Origin: Corynebacterium mastitidis DSM 44356 | GTDB lineage: Bacteria > Actinomycetota > Actinomycetes > Mycobacteriales > Mycobacteriaceae | Direction of reading: 5' to 3' | DNA length: 64,000 bases | NCBI RefSeq assembly: GCF_000375365.1 | Contig: NZ_AQXB01000008.1 | Span: 1,246-65,245 of the forward strand | In this document: one piece after another, positions 45,515 to 55,096 of the stretch | Layout: every line of letters begins with the position of its first letter | Position numbering within the stretch: the first letter of the stretch is position 1 | The notes under the pieces: generated by a model | What the model saw: only the letters and a program-made list of their open reading frames with translations | Databases searched by the model: none | What the model was told of the DNA's origin: nothing | Made by a program: the position numbers and the translations under genes

Positions 45515-45750
45515 TCATCTCACCTCCTCCCAGCAAGGTCGAAGGCACGGCGATGCGCACCCCCGCCAGGCGGTGGAGACACGCACCACCAGGAGGAACC
45601 AGGGAAAAGGACAACAACCCCCGCCCCCGGCAACATCAAAGCATAGCCCGACCTGGCGCATTAGGTGTGAAAAATCATGCATATTTTTGGGGGTGCGCCG
45701 CCCGGCGCCGCCACTCGGTCATCCCCGGGCACGATCGGAAGGATTATGGA

Positions 45751-46512
45751 ATGCTGGGAAGCATGACTAACGGAAAGCTGATCCTGCTGCGTCACGGGCA
45801 GAGCGAATGGAACGCCTCCAACCAGTTCACCGGCTGGGTGGACGTCAACCTCACCGAGAAGGGCGAGGCCGAGGCCCGCCGTGGCGGCGAACTCATCAAG
45901 GAATCCGGGCTGGAGCCGCAGGTGCTCTACACCTCCCTGCTGCGCCGGGCCATCCGCACCGCCAACATCGCCCTCGACGCGGCGGATCGCCTGTGGATCC
46001 CCGTGCGGCGCGATTGGCGCCTCAACGAGCGCCACTACGGTGCCCTCCAGGGGCTGAACAAGGCCGAGACCCGCGAGAAGTACGGCGACGAGCAGTTCAT
46101 GGAGTGGCGCCGCTCCTACGGCACCCCGCCCCCGGAGCTGCCGGAGGACTCCGAGTTCTCCCAGTCCCGCGATCCCCGCTACGCGGGCCTGGAGCGGGTG
46201 CCCGCCACCGAGTGCCTCAAGGACGTGGTGGAGCGCCTGGTGCCGTACTTCGAGGAGGAGATCCTGCCGCGCGTGAAGCGGGGCGAGGTGGTCATGGTGG
46301 CCGCGCACGGCAACTCCCTGCGCGCGCTGGTCAAGTACCTGGACAACATCTCCGACGCGGACATCGCCGAGCTGAACATCCCCACCGGCATCCCGCTGGT
46401 GTACGAGATCGACGCCGAGGGCGCGGTGGCCAACCCCGGCGGCACCTACCTGGATCCGGAGGCCGCCGCCGCGGGTGCGGCCGCCGTGGCCTCGCAGGGC
46501 GCACAAAAGTAG
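45751..46512 (+). CDS. gpmA: 2,3-bisphosphoglycerate-dependent phosphoglycerate mutase
   Basis: A 253-residue glycolytic enzyme interconverting 3- and 2-phosphoglycerate. The phospho-histidine motif [12 protein letters not shown], the [13 protein letters not shown] loop and the second His in [12 protein letters not shown] are intact. ATG 45751 has GGAAGG eight bases upstream and gives MLGSMTNGK...; homologues usually begin at MTNGK (ATG 45763), which lacks a well-placed site. Followed three bases later by senX3. Confidence 0.94.
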   Translation: MLGSMTNGKLILLRHGQSEWNASNQFTGWVDVNLTEKGEAEARRGGELIKESGLEPQVLYTSLLRRAIRTANIALDAADRLWIPVRRDWRLNERHYGALQGLNKAETREKYGDEQFMEWRRSYGTPPPELPEDSEFSQSRDPRYAGLERVPATECLKDVVERLVPYFEEEILPRVKRGEVVMVAAHGNSLRALVKYLDNISDADIAELNIPTGIPLVYEIDAEGAVANPGGTYLDPEAAAAGAAAVASQGAQK

Positions 46513-46515
46513 CGC

Positions 46516-47772
46516 GTGGCCTTGTCCTGGTCCCTGGTGCTTGCCTTCGGGGCGGGGGCGGCCGTCGTCGGTGGCCTGCCCCCGCTTTTCTCGCGCGCGC
46601 GGGCGGCGCTGCGGCGGTATCGCTCCGCCGCCACCCTGGAGGAAAACCAGGTGACCACCATCAGCCAGGTGCTGCACCTGGCCATTCAGGGATCGCCCAC
46701 CGGGCTCGTGGTGGTCGATCGCAAGGGGGAGGTGCTGCTCTCCAACGCCCGGGGGCACGAGATGGGGCTGGTGCACGAGCGCACCCTCAACGGCGAGGTG
46801 TGGGAGGCCGCGCAGCGGGTGCACGAGGACAAGGAGGCCCGCGTGCTCAACCTCGTCACCCCGGAGCGCCGCCCGGGATCGCGGGTCACCCACGTGCGCG
46901 CCGTGGTGAAGCCGCTGACGCTCATCGACGACCGCTTCACCATCGCCTACAGCACCGACGAGTCGGAGTACGTGCGCATGGACTCCGCCCGCCGCGACTT
47001 CGTGGCCAACGTCTCCCACGAGCTCAAGACCCCCGTGGGCGGCATGGCCCTGCTGGCGGAGGCGCTGGTGGAGTCCGCCGAGGACCCCGAGCAGGTGGAC
47101 TACTTTGGCACGCGCCTGCGCAAGGAGGCGCTGCGCATGTCCGACCTCATCAACGAGCTGATCTCCCTCTCCAAGCTGCAGGGGGCCGAGGCCCTGCCGG
47201 ACATGGAGCCGGTGCTGGTGGACGACGTCATCGCGGAGGCGATGGCGCGCAACCAGGTGGCCGCCGACGGCCACTCCATCCCCCTGCTGTGCGGGGCGGA
47301 CTCCGGGATATGGGTCAACGCCAATAAGTCCCTGCTGGTCACCGCCGTGTCCAACCTGGTGAGCAACGCCATCAACTATTCGGGGACCTCCGCGCCCGTC
47401 TCCCTGTCCCAGCGCGTGGTGGAGGGAACCGCGGTGCAGATCCGCGTGACCGATCGCGGCATCGGCATCGCCCCCGAGGACCAGGAGCGGGTGTTCGAGC
47501 GCTTCTTCCGGGTGGACAAGGCCCGGTCGCGCTCCACGGGGGGCACCGGGCTAGGCTTGGCGATAGTCAAGCACGTGGTGGCCAACCACGGCGGTACGAT
47601 TAAGCTGTGGTCGAAGCCCGGAACGGGATCGACTTTTACCATCGAGTTACCAATCTATAGCCCGGAGCGGGAGGCCCTGCCGCCCGTCCCGGAGGACGAA
47701 GATGCCGCCGAGAAGCCCCTGCGCAAAGCGGTATCGCGCGTGACGAACCGGCGAAAGGACAAATCTTCATGA
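46516..47772 (+). CDS. senX3: Sensor histidine kinase SenX3
   Basis: 418 residues: one clear N-terminal membrane helix, a PAS-like sensor region (~40-150), the HisKA box FVANVSHELKTPVGG (His168) and an ATPase domain with SNLVSNAINYS (N box), DRGIGIAPEDQERVFERFFRVDK (G1/F) and GGTGLGLAIVKHV (G2). In relatives it controls the phosphate-starvation response with RegX3. GTG 46516 follows the gpmA stop by three bases, so it is probably cotranscribed. Confidence 0.93.
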   Translation: MALSWSLVLAFGAGAAVVGGLPPLFSRARAALRRYRSAATLEENQVTTISQVLHLAIQGSPTGLVVVDRKGEVLLSNARGHEMGLVHERTLNGEVWEAAQRVHEDKEARVLNLVTPERRPGSRVTHVRAVVKPLTLIDDRFTIAYSTDESEYVRMDSARRDFVANVSHELKTPVGGMALLAEALVESAEDPEQVDYFGTRLRKEALRMSDLINELISLSKLQGAEALPDMEPVLVDDVIAEAMARNQVAADGHSIPLLCGADSGIWVNANKSLLVTAVSNLVSNAINYSGTSAPVSLSQRVVEGTAVQIRVTDRGIGIAPEDQERVFERFFRVDKARSRSTGGTGLGLAIVKHVVANHGGTIKLWSKPGTGSTFTIELPIYSPEREALPPVPEDEDAAEKPLRKAVSRVTNRRKDKSS

Positions 47773-48467
47773 CCACCATCCTGATCGTTGAAGACGAGGA
47801 ATCGCTGTCCGACCCCCTGGCCTTCCTGCTGCGCAAGGAGGGCTTTGACACGATCATCGCCGGAGACGGTCAGACGGCCCTCATCGAGTTCGTGAAGAAC
47901 GACGTGGACATCGTCCTGCTCGACCTCATGCTGCCGGGCATGTCCGGCACCGACGTGTGCCGGGAACTGCGGGTGATGTCCAACGTGCCCGTCATCATGG
48001 TCACCGCGCGCGACTCCGAGATAGACAAGGTGGTGGGCCTGGAACTCGGGGCGGACGACTACGTGACCAAGCCCTATTCCTCCCGGGAACTCATCGCCAG
48101 GATCAGGGCGGTGCTGCGCCGCAACGGCATGGCGGAGCCCACCGAGGACGTGGAGGAGGACTCCGATCAGATCCTCCACGTGGGGCGGGTGCGCATGGAC
48201 GTGGAGCGGCACATCGTGACCGTGGCGGGCAAGGAGGTGAGCATGCCGCTCAAGGAGTTCGACCTGCTGGAATACTTCCTGCGCAACGCGGGCAGGGTGC
48301 TCACGCGCGGCCAGCTCATCGACCGGGTGTGGGGCGCGGACTACGTGGGGGATACCAAGACCCTGGACGTGCACGTCAAGCGGCTGCGCACCAAGATCGA
48401 GGAGGAGCCCTCCCAGCCCACGCGCCTGGTCACGGTGCGCGGGCTGGGGTACAAGTTCGAGAGCTAG
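47769..48467 (+). CDS. regX3: Response regulator RegX3 (OmpR family)
   Basis: 232 residues: receiver domain with phospho-acceptor Asp52 (LLDLMLPG), acidic pocket VEDEE, switch Thr in MVTAR and Lys in [10 protein letters not shown], followed by an OmpR/PhoB winged helix ([42 protein letters not shown] recognition helix). It overlaps senX3 by four bases. Confidence 0.94.
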   Translation: MTTILIVEDEESLSDPLAFLLRKEGFDTIIAGDGQTALIEFVKNDVDIVLLDLMLPGMSGTDVCRELRVMSNVPVIMVTARDSEIDKVVGLELGADDYVTKPYSSRELIARIRAVLRRNGMAEPTEDVEEDSDQILHVGRVRMDVERHIVTVAGKEVSMPLKEFDLLEYFLRNAGRVLTRGQLIDRVWGADYVGDTKTLDVHVKRLRTKIEEEPSQPTRLVTVRGLGYKFES

Positions 48468-49354
48468 GGGCGGGTCGCCCCCGTCGCCGGGTGCACCGGC
48501 AGCACCCCCCGGGGCGCCGCCGCCCGCGCCCGCAGGTGCGCGGCGAGCACCTCGTAGGCGGCGTCGCCCATCAGGGCGCGCAGCTCCGCCTCCTGGGTGA
48601 CCCACACGGGCTCCGCGGCGGTATGGCAGCCGGGGGCGGCGGAGCAGTACCAGTCGAAGTCCTCGCCGCCGTCGCCCCAGCCGCGCCGGTCGTACTCCCC
48701 GATGGTGGTGCGCAGGATCTCCGCGCCGTCGGGGCGCTCCTCCCACTCCTCCGTGCGGCGCAGGGGGAGCTGCCAGCACACCTCGGGCTTGTCCACGGTG
48801 AGGTCGCGCCCCTCGGCCACGCACCACTGGTGGATGGCGCAGCCCGCGCCGGTGGGCCAGCCGCGCCGGTTGGCGAAGATGCAGGCGCCGTCCACCACCT
48901 TTGTCTTGAGCGCGGGCTCGGGGTTGCCGTCCTCGTCGTCCAGCTCGTCCCACACCAGCCAGGGCTCGAGGTCCTCCGGCTGGCCGTGCTCAAGGTACTC
49001 CTGTGTTTCTGCCGGGCGGAGCTGCCAGTAGCGGGCGGGGAGCTGCGCGACGGCGTCGTAGAGCTGGTCCCGGTCGGCCTCGTCCGCGAGGAAGGCCCCG
49101 TGGTTGCAGCAGCCGACGTCCGGGTGCGCGGCGTCGATACCGCGGCAGGCGCTGGTGCCAAAGGTGCAGTGCCAGTGCGATTCCATCCAGGTAAGGTCCA
49201 CGCTGAACACGTGCTGGGGGTCCTCGGGGTGGGGGAACTCGTACCACTCGCGCGGAAAGTCCGGAGGTGTTTCTACGCCGCTGGCCACGGACCTCCCTGC
49301 GGGGGAGGAGGCGGGGAACCCCAGGTAGACCGGGGTGGATTCTGGGCAATTCAC
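48464..49354 (-). CDS. Cysteine-rich conserved actinobacterial protein (Rv0495c-like)
   Basis: 296 residues with a grouped set of cysteines: [34 protein letters not shown], then single Cys in EVCWQL and WYCSAAPGC, which suggests bound metal or an Fe-S/zinc centre. No signal peptide. Length and position (after regX3, before ppx) match M. tuberculosis Rv0495c as I recall it. Leaderless: on the minus strand TACCCT ends eight bases before GTG 49354. Function unknown. Confidence 0.8.
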   Translation of the reverse strand: MNCPESTPVYLGFPASSPAGRSVASGVETPPDFPREWYEFPHPEDPQHVFSVDLTWMESHWHCTFGTSACRGIDAAHPDVGCCNHGAFLADEADRDQLYDAVAQLPARYWQLRPAETQEYLEHGQPEDLEPWLVWDELDDEDGNPEPALKTKVVDGACIFANRRGWPTGAGCAIHQWCVAEGRDLTVDKPEVCWQLPLRRTEEWEERPDGAEILRTTIGEYDRRGWGDGGEDFDWYCSAAPGCHTAAEPVWVTQEAELRALMGDAAYEVLAAHLRARAAAPRGVLPVHPATGATRP

Positions 49355-49390
49355 ACCTGATGAGGGTAGACCGTCTACCCTATAGGTGTG
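49352..49390. promoter_or_regulatory. Nested inverted repeat covering the ppx divergent promoter
   Basis: An inner 9-1-9 perfect palindrome (AGGGTAGAC at 49363-49371, GTCTACCCT at 49373-49381) is flanked by outer arms CACACCT (49352-49358) and AGGTGTG (49384-49390). Each strand carries TACCCT six to eight bases before its GTG start, so the promoter is nearly symmetrical and fills the whole intergenic gap. Confidence 0.65.
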
Positions 49391-50317
49391 CGATTAGGTG
49401 TATTGGACGTGGGCAGCAACACTGTTCACCTGGTAGCGGTGGACGCGCGGCCCGGCGGCCGCCCCACTCCGATGAGCGACTGGAAGACCGCGATCAAGCT
49501 CGTGGAACTCCTCGACTCCGACGGGGCGATCCACGACAAGGGGATCAAGAAGCTCACCAAGGCGGTGAGCGAGTCGGCGGACCTGGCCCGGCAGCTCGGC
49601 TGCGAGGAGCTCATGGCCTTCGCCACGTCCGCCGTGCGCTCCGCGACGAACTCCGAGGACGTGCTCGCGCACGTGCACAAGGAAACGGGGGTGCGCCTCG
49701 AGGTGCTCTCGGGGGAGGACGAGGCGCGCCTGACCTTCCTGGCGGTGCGCCGCTGGCACGGCTGGTCGGCGGGCCGGATCACCAACCTCGACATCGGGGG
49801 CGGCTCCCTGGAAATCTCCACCGGCGCCGACGAGCAGCCGGACGCCGCCTTTTCGCTGAACCTCGGAGCGGGTAGATTGACCCACGAGTGGTTTGATACG
49901 GATCCGCCCGAGCGGAAAAAGATCAACCTATTGCGCGACTTCATCGATGCCGAGTTGGTGGAGCCGGCCCGCCAGGTGCGTAGCTATGGTCCTGCTCGCC
50001 TCGCGGTGGGGACGTCCAAGACGTTCCGCACCCTGGCGCGGCTCACGGGCGCGGCCCCCTCCTCGGAGGGGCCCTACGTGACGCGCACGCTCACGGCCCC
50101 CGGCCTGCGTCAGTTGATCGCCTTCATCTCCCGGATGACGGCTTCCGACCGCGCGGAGCTGGAGGGCGTGAGCTCGGATAGATCGCACCAGATCGTCGCG
50201 GGCGCGCTCGTGGCGGAGGCCGCGATGCGGGCGCTGGCCCTGGAGAAGATCGATATTTGCCCGTGGGCGTTACGCGAAGGCGTGATCCTGCAGCGGATAG
50301 ACAAGGGACTGGAATAG
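49388..50317 (+). CDS. ppx: Ppx/GppA exopolyphosphatase
   Basis: A 309-residue ASKHA-fold phosphatase: phosphate-1 motif [33 protein letters not shown] and the phosphate-2 motif [12 protein letters not shown]. It cleaves polyphosphate (and/or pppGpp in relatives). Its neighbourhood next to senX3-regX3, the phosphate-response system, agrees with a role in phosphate metabolism. Start GTG 49388, leaderless. Confidence 0.9.
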   Translation: MRLGVLDVGSNTVHLVAVDARPGGRPTPMSDWKTAIKLVELLDSDGAIHDKGIKKLTKAVSESADLARQLGCEELMAFATSAVRSATNSEDVLAHVHKETGVRLEVLSGEDEARLTFLAVRRWHGWSAGRITNLDIGGGSLEISTGADEQPDAAFSLNLGAGRLTHEWFDTDPPERKKINLLRDFIDAELVEPARQVRSYGPARLAVGTSKTFRTLARLTGAAPSSEGPYVTRTLTAPGLRQLIAFISRMTASDRAELEGVSSDRSHQIVAGALVAEAAMRALALEKIDICPWALREGVILQRIDKGLE

Positions 50318-50330
50318 GAGAGGATGCACG

Positions 50331-51629
50331 ATGAGTGACGAGGAAAAGCAACTCACCGTCGCGGAGCTTTTGGAGCGTGCCCAGGCCAATAGGGGTTCCG
50401 CACAGAGGGCCAGCGGGCGGCGACGCCGCCGCAGCCTGGAGGACGGCGGCATCTCCGTGGCGGAACTCACCGGGTCGCTCTCCCGGGTGAAGGAAAAGCC
50501 CGCGGAATCCAAGCACTCCTCCGTGCCCATCGACACCCCGGAGTCCGAGCGCCGCTCGCGGCCCCGCACCCCCTCCTCCCCGGCGGCCACGGCCCCCTCG
50601 GTGGCGGGCATCAACGCCACGCCGCTGAGCGGCGGCTCGTTCAAGCCTGCGGCCGCGTCCCCCGCGGCCTGGGGCGCGCCGCAGCAGGGCCCCGCGACGC
50701 CGAAGAGCGGCCAGCCGACGCGTCCGGGCGCGGCTCCCGCAGCCAAGGGCAGCCCCGCCGCCCCGGCCCGGCCCGTGAAGGCCGCCGCCGCAGCCCCGGC
50801 GCCCGCCGCGAAGCCGGAGCCCGAGAAGAAGAACGCCCCGGCGGGCCCGGCCGCCCCGGCACAGCCCCAGCCGCAGCAGCCTCAGCGGCCCGCCCAGGAC
50901 AAGGCGCAGGCTCCCCAGAGCGCCCAGCCCGCTCGGGGCTCCCAGGGCTCCGCGACCAAGAGCCCGTGGCCCATCCCTGACTCCGCGCGCCGCCCCGCGC
51001 CCGCCGCCGAGGCCCCGGCGAAGGGCGCCGCCGCTGCCCCGAAGCCCAAGGCCTCGACCTCCCCTGAGCCTGCCAAGGAGTCCGCCTCGGAAAAGACCGC
51101 CGTGATCTCCCCGGTGGGCGGCACCCCGCAGGCCGAGAAGAAGCAGGCCAAGGGGCAGGCGCCCAAGGCCCAGGCCAAGGAGAAGCCCGCCGAGGAGACG
51201 GGCCGCATCCCGCGCGTGGGCGACGAGGATTCCGCCCCCGTGGCGAGCCTGTACCAGAACGCGCAGCAGCGGCCCGACGAGGCCGACGCCGAGCGCGGCG
51301 AGCGAGAGGGCTCCGCCGAGGACGCGGCGCCGAAGAAGCGCCCCAAGCGCCCCGCCGAGCCGGAGCCGCGCACCGGGGCGGGATCGGCGGTGCTCCTGGC
51401 CGTGATGGGCGTGGTCTTTGGCGCCCTGGTGTTCATCGGATTCGACCAGTTGTGGTCCTCCGGCCTGAGCCGCATCCTGGTGGGCGTGCTGGCGGTGGCC
51501 GTCACCGGGATCATGGTGGGCGTGGTGCACGCGCTGCGCACGGCGCGCGACGGCGTGTCCATGGCGCTGGCCGCCGTGGTGGGCGTGCTCATGACCTTTG
51601 GGCCCTACATCCCCCATATGCTCTCCTAG
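50331..51629 (+). CDS. Large Pro/Ala-rich membrane protein (Rv0497-like)
   Basis: 432 residues: a conserved cytoplasmic start (KQLTVAELLERAQANRG, then RRRRRSLEDGGISVAELTGSL), a ~290-residue low-complexity Pro/Ala/Lys section and three to four C-terminal helices (VLLAVMGVVFGALVFIGF ... GPYIPHMLS). AGGAGAGG upstream fits ATG 50331. Position after ppx is conserved with M. tuberculosis. Function unknown; the long tail may interact with cell-division or wall partners (guess). Confidence 0.8.
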   Translation: MSDEEKQLTVAELLERAQANRGSAQRASGRRRRRSLEDGGISVAELTGSLSRVKEKPAESKHSSVPIDTPESERRSRPRTPSSPAATAPSVAGINATPLSGGSFKPAAASPAAWGAPQQGPATPKSGQPTRPGAAPAAKGSPAAPARPVKAAAAAPAPAAKPEPEKKNAPAGPAAPAQPQPQQPQRPAQDKAQAPQSAQPARGSQGSATKSPWPIPDSARRPAPAAEAPAKGAAAAPKPKASTSPEPAKESASEKTAVISPVGGTPQAEKKQAKGQAPKAQAKEKPAEETGRIPRVGDEDSAPVASLYQNAQQRPDEADAERGEREGSAEDAAPKKRPKRPAEPEPRTGAGSAVLLAVMGVVFGALVFIGFDQLWSSGLSRILVGVLAVAVTGIMVGVVHALRTARDGVSMALAAVVGVLMTFGPYIPHMLS

Positions 51630-51782
51630 CACGGCGGGCGGCCGAGGGGCCCGGCGAGGGCCCAGGCGGCGTGCCTGCGCGGTAGATCCCGCGCGGGCGC
51701 GTCGCCTTTGTTTTTGCGGGGAGACCCGGGCGCGGGGCGGCGCGAGGACGTGGCGCGCGGGGATCTGTGGCAGGGTGGTGGC

Positions 51783-52613
51783 ATGAGTTCAATCGCAGTG
51801 CTTGGCGGAGGAAAGATCGGAGAGGCCCTCATCGGGGGCCTGGTGGCGGCGGGGACGGACCCCTCGGACATCGTGGTGACCAACCGCAGGGAGCAGCGCG
51901 GCGAGCACCTGCGGGAGCGCTACGGCGTGGAGACCACCTCGGATAACGCGCAGGCCGCCTCCGGCGCGGAGGTGGTGTTCCTGTGCGTGAAGCCCAAGAT
52001 GATCGGCGGCGTGCTGCGCGAGATCGCGGAGACCATCAACGACAATGACGCCGACACCACCGTGGTGTCCATGGCGGCGGGGATCTCCCTGGCCTCGCTT
52101 CAGGACGACCTCTCGGCGGGCACCGCCGTGGTGCGCGTGATGCCCAACACCCCGATGATGGTGGGCAAGGGCGTGTGCGCGGTGGCCACGGGGCGCTTCG
52201 TGAGCCAGGAGCAGGCGGCCGCCGTCACCGAGCTGCTGTCCGCCGTGGGTGCCGTGGTGGAGGTGGCCGAGGAGGACATGGACGCCGTGACCGCCCTGGC
52301 GGGCTCCTCCCCGGCCTACATCTACCTGGTGGCGGAGGCGCTGATCGACGCCGGGGTGAACCTCGGGCTGACCCGCGAGGTGGCCACCCGGCTGGCCTCC
52401 GGGGCGATCGAGGGCGCGGGCACCATGCTGGCCCAGGAGGGGGCCGACCCCACGACGCTGCGGGCCAACGTCTCCTCGCCCGCGGGCACCACGGTGGCGG
52501 CGCTGCGGGAGCTGGAGGAGTCCGGCATCCGGGGCGCGTTCTTCCGCGCGGCGGAGGCGTGCGCGCTGCGCTCCAAGGAGCTGGGGGCGCCCGTGGCCCC
52601 GCAGGAGGACTAG
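51783..52613 (+). CDS. proC: Pyrroline-5-carboxylate reductase
   Basis: A 276-residue NAD(P)H enzyme for the last step of proline synthesis. N-terminal Rossmann motif [17 protein letters not shown], middle [18 protein letters not shown] and C-terminal [28 protein letters not shown] are diagnostic. ATG 51783 gives the normal length; the upstream frame is dropped. Confidence 0.95.
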   Translation: MSSIAVLGGGKIGEALIGGLVAAGTDPSDIVVTNRREQRGEHLRERYGVETTSDNAQAASGAEVVFLCVKPKMIGGVLREIAETINDNDADTTVVSMAAGISLASLQDDLSAGTAVVRVMPNTPMMVGKGVCAVATGRFVSQEQAAAVTELLSAVGAVVEVAEEDMDAVTALAGSSPAYIYLVAEALIDAGVNLGLTREVATRLASGAIEGAGTMLAQEGADPTTLRANVSSPAGTTVAALRELEESGIRGAFFRAAEACALRSKELGAPVAPQED

Positions 52614-52810
52614 GGGGACTCGGGAGCGCGGGGCGGCCCGCGCGTCCCGGGAGGCGCATCGCGGCGTTTTCGGCCCCTCGCATGAACTTTTATGGCCTCG
52701 GGTCGCACCAGTCACAGGATTCACGCTAGACTTGATGAAGCACGTGCGTGATTCGTTCTGTGGGAGGGGAAGCCTACAGCGCGCCACCTGCTGTGAAGGG
52801 TTAGGTAACT

Positions 52811-53002
52811 ATGGCTAATGATGACAAGGGAACCTTTTTGACGGTCGCGGAGGTCGCGGAGATCATGCGCGTCTCCAAGATGACCGTGTACCGCCTCGTG
52901 CACTCCGGCGAGCTGCCCGCCGTCCGCGTGGGCCGCTCCTTCCGCGTGCACGACAAGGCGGTGAACGAATACCTGGACTCCTCGTACTACGAGGTAGGGT
53001 AG
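52811..53002 (+). CDS. BldC/excisionase-type HTH DNA-binding protein
   Basis: 63 residues: a MerR-like winged helix (TFLTVAEVAEIMRVSKMTVYRLVHSGELPAVRVGRSFRVHDKAVNEYL). Such stand-alone proteins (BldC, Rv0500A) act as small transcription regulators. GAAGGG lies ten bases before ATG 52811. Confidence 0.9.
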   Translation: MANDDKGTFLTVAEVAEIMRVSKMTVYRLVHSGELPAVRVGRSFRVHDKAVNEYLDSSYYEVG

Positions 53003-53188
53003 TTCGCTCCGCCTGACGTAGAGGTTCCGCGCCGCCTGCCTCGCTCCTCCCGCGCGGAGGAAGGGGCGGGCGCGATTTTTGGTAGCGCCTGGCGCTGCCG
53101 CTAAAGTGGAGAACATTCGTGCCGGCACAGGCGCGCGTGCTAGGCAGAACAGAAGATTAGAGTCTAACGAGGTAAGTGAGGTAGCCCT

Positions 53189-53290
53189 ATGGGTTCCGTG
53201 ATCAAGAAGCGCCGCAAGCGCATGTCCAAGAAGAAGCACCGCAAGATGCTGCGCCGTACCCGCGTGCAGCGGCGCAAGTTGGGCAAGTAA
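53189..53290 (+). CDS. AURKAIP1/COX24-domain small ribosomal protein (bS22-like)
   Basis: 33 residues, almost half Lys/Arg: [20 protein letters not shown], then [13 protein letters not shown]. This is the actinobacterial peptide corresponding to Rv0500B, found on the mycobacterial small subunit as bS22. Its place between the BldC-like gene and the HAD phosphatase is conserved. A strong terminator follows. Confidence 0.92.
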   Translation: MGSVIKKRRKRMSKKKHRKMLRRTRVQRRKLGK

Positions 53291-53309
53291 GCCATAGGGT
53301 ACTCCAAGG

Positions 53310-53345
53310 AAAGGGGCACCGCGCGAGGGCGCGGTGCCCCTTTCC
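53310..53345 (+). terminator. Terminator of the bS22-like gene
   Basis: A perfect 15-bp stem AAAGGGGCACCGCGC (53310-53324) / GCGCGGTGCCCCTTT (53329-53343), four-base loop. Confidence 0.9.
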
Positions 53346-53686
53346 TTGTGCGTGGTGACGGTTGTGCCCGTGGATGAGATCGTGAGGGAAAATGCCCCAT
53401 GGCAGGGGGTAATTCTTTGTCAGCGTAATTCCGCCTGGGGATTGGTATCCGGAAGATTGTGGGGAGGTAAAACCCGGCTAATCCATTGAGAATGGATTGC
53501 GTTGTGTGTTTTTCTCATCGGTTTCCACGAGGCCAAGTGCGTAAACCGGGGTCACCCTTTGCGAGGTGTTCGCGAGATTGGTTTGGCTCTGTGCACAGTT
53601 TTGCGGCTCGTGCCCCTGGGTTCTCTTTATCGTCGGCCCATGCGGTTTTTATTTTCCTTTTTGAGTCGGGTGCGTGAGGAACAAAA
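53346..53686. other. AT-richer intergenic stretch with an 8-bp inverted repeat
   Basis: Visibly lower GC than its surroundings. It contains AATCCATT-GAG-AATGGATT (53480-53498). The open frames crossing it have no start site support and an unlikely composition. No gene is called. Confidence 0.5.
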
Positions 53687-54745
53687 TTATCCCCACGCCC
53701 CGCGCCGCAGCCGCCACCCCAGCAGGCTAAACCCGGCGGTGGCCAGCCCGGGCAGCCCGTAGGTGCGCACGGCCTTGCGCACGTTGCGGTAGTCGCGGAC
53801 GAGCCAGCCGCGGCGCTGCGCGGCCCGCCGCAGGGCGCGGTCGGGGTTGATGGCCACGGCGGTGCCCACCATGCTGAGCATGGGGATGTCGTTGGCGGAG
53901 TCCGAGTAGGCGGTGCACTTGTCCAGGTCGAGGCTCTCCAGGGCGGCCAGCGCCGCCACGGCGTGCTTCTTGCCGGGGCCGTGGAGGATGTCGCCCACGA
54001 GCCTGCCGGTGAAGCGCCCGTCCTCCACCTCGGCCACGGTGCCCAGCGCCCCGGTGAAGCCAAAGCGGCGGGCGAGGATCTGCGCTAGCTGCACGGGGGT
54101 GGCGGTGACCAGCCATACCTGCTGCCCGGCGGCCAGGTGCATGGCGGCGAGGTCGCGGGTGCCGGGGAATGCCTTGTCGATCATGTGGCGGTCCACGATC
54201 TCCTCGCACAGCTCGGTCAGCTCGGCCACGCTGCGCCCCTTGATAAAGGCCAGGGCCTGGTTGCGTCCGGCGGCCATGTCCTCGGCGTTTTCGGAGCCGG
54301 TGAGGCGGAACTTGAGCTGCTTCCAGGCCATGGAGACGATCTCGGCGGGGCGGAAGTAGCGCTTGCGGGCCAGGCCGAAGGCCAGGGCGACCAGGGAGGA
54401 GCCCTGGATGAGGGTGTTGTCCACGTCGAAGAAGGCCGCCACCCCGGCGTCCTCGGGCACGCCGGGGTCGGCGGGGGAGACGCGCAGGGAGCCCGCGGCC
54501 TCGATGGAGCCGCTGACGGACTCCATGCCGGAGTGGAAGGATTCCAGGGAGATCCCGTAGCTTTCCTCCACGGCGGCCGCGGCGGCGGCGCGCCCGGCGG
54601 CCTCCTGCTCGTCGTCGCCCAGCGGCGGCAGCGCGGTGCTGGCGAGGAAGCGGCGCAGGTTGCCGTGGCTGATGGACCAGTTGGCCAGGAAGTCGCGCGG
54701 CGAGGCCGGGAAAGCGGGCGGCTGGATCTCGTTCACGCCCACCAT
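53687..54745 (-). CDS. HAD-IB family phosphatase (SerB1-like)
   Basis: 352 residues: an N-terminal ~110-residue extension, then the HAD core with [13 protein letters not shown] (catalytic Asp pair), [10 protein letters not shown] (motif II) and [15 protein letters not shown] (motif IV) with the Lys in [11 protein letters not shown]. Relatives are annotated SerB1 in mycobacteria, but substrate is unproven. A short basic membrane-like segment is at the C terminus. Leaderless: TACCAG ends seven bases before ATG 54745. Confidence 0.85.
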   Translation of the reverse strand: MVGVNEIQPPAFPASPRDFLANWSISHGNLRRFLASTALPPLGDDEQEAAGRAAAAAAVEESYGISLESFHSGMESVSGSIEAAGSLRVSPADPGVPEDAGVAAFFDVDNTLIQGSSLVALAFGLARKRYFRPAEIVSMAWKQLKFRLTGSENAEDMAAGRNQALAFIKGRSVAELTELCEEIVDRHMIDKAFPGTRDLAAMHLAAGQQVWLVTATPVQLAQILARRFGFTGALGTVAEVEDGRFTGRLVGDILHGPGKKHAVAALAALESLDLDKCTAYSDSANDIPMLSMVGTAVAINPDRALRRAAQRRGWLVRDYRNVRKAVRTYGLPGLATAGFSLLGWRLRRGAWG

Positions 54746-54752
54746 CGTAAGC

Positions 54753-54762
54753 CTGGTAGGAC
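54753..54762. promoter_or_regulatory. Divergent promoters sharing one TA step (phosphatase / thioredoxin-like)
   Basis: Minus-strand TACCAG (54758-54753) and plus-strand TAGGAC (54757-54762) overlap at 54757-54758. Both end seven bases before their start codons (ATG 54745, GTG 54770). Confidence 0.5.
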
Positions 54763-54769
54763 GTAAAGT

Positions 54770-55012
54770 GTGCAGAGACATCGTGTTCAGTTGATGGTGC
54801 GCTCCACCTGCGGCTCGTGTAAGCGGGTGGAGGCGCAGATTCGTCCGGTGGTGGCCGGGGCCGGTGCGTCGCTGGAGGTATGCGACGTCGATAGCCAGCG
54901 GGAATGGGCGATGGAGTATGGGGATCGGGTGCCGGTGGTGGTGCTCGACGGGGAGGAGTTCGCGTGCTGGGAGGTGGACAACGAGGAGTTAGGCCACGCT
55001 TTGTTGTCCTAG
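54770..55012 (+). CDS. Glutaredoxin/thioredoxin-like protein (Rv0508-like)
   Basis: 80 residues with a thioredoxin fold: [21 protein letters not shown] (CGSC active site), then [18 protein letters not shown] with the cis-Pro. GTG 54770 is seven bases after TAGGAC. It precedes hemA as in mycobacteria; a redox role in the haem pathway is only suggested by position. Confidence 0.85.
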   Translation: MQRHRVQLMVRSTCGSCKRVEAQIRPVVAGAGASLEVCDVDSQREWAMEYGDRVPVVVLDGEEFACWEVDNEELGHALLS

Positions 55013-55096
55013 GTAAAGAAAGGCTATTACCGTTGGCCTCAACTGAAAAGATCTCCCTATCATCCACCTAAAGTTTGGGGGACGCGTGAGAAAGCG

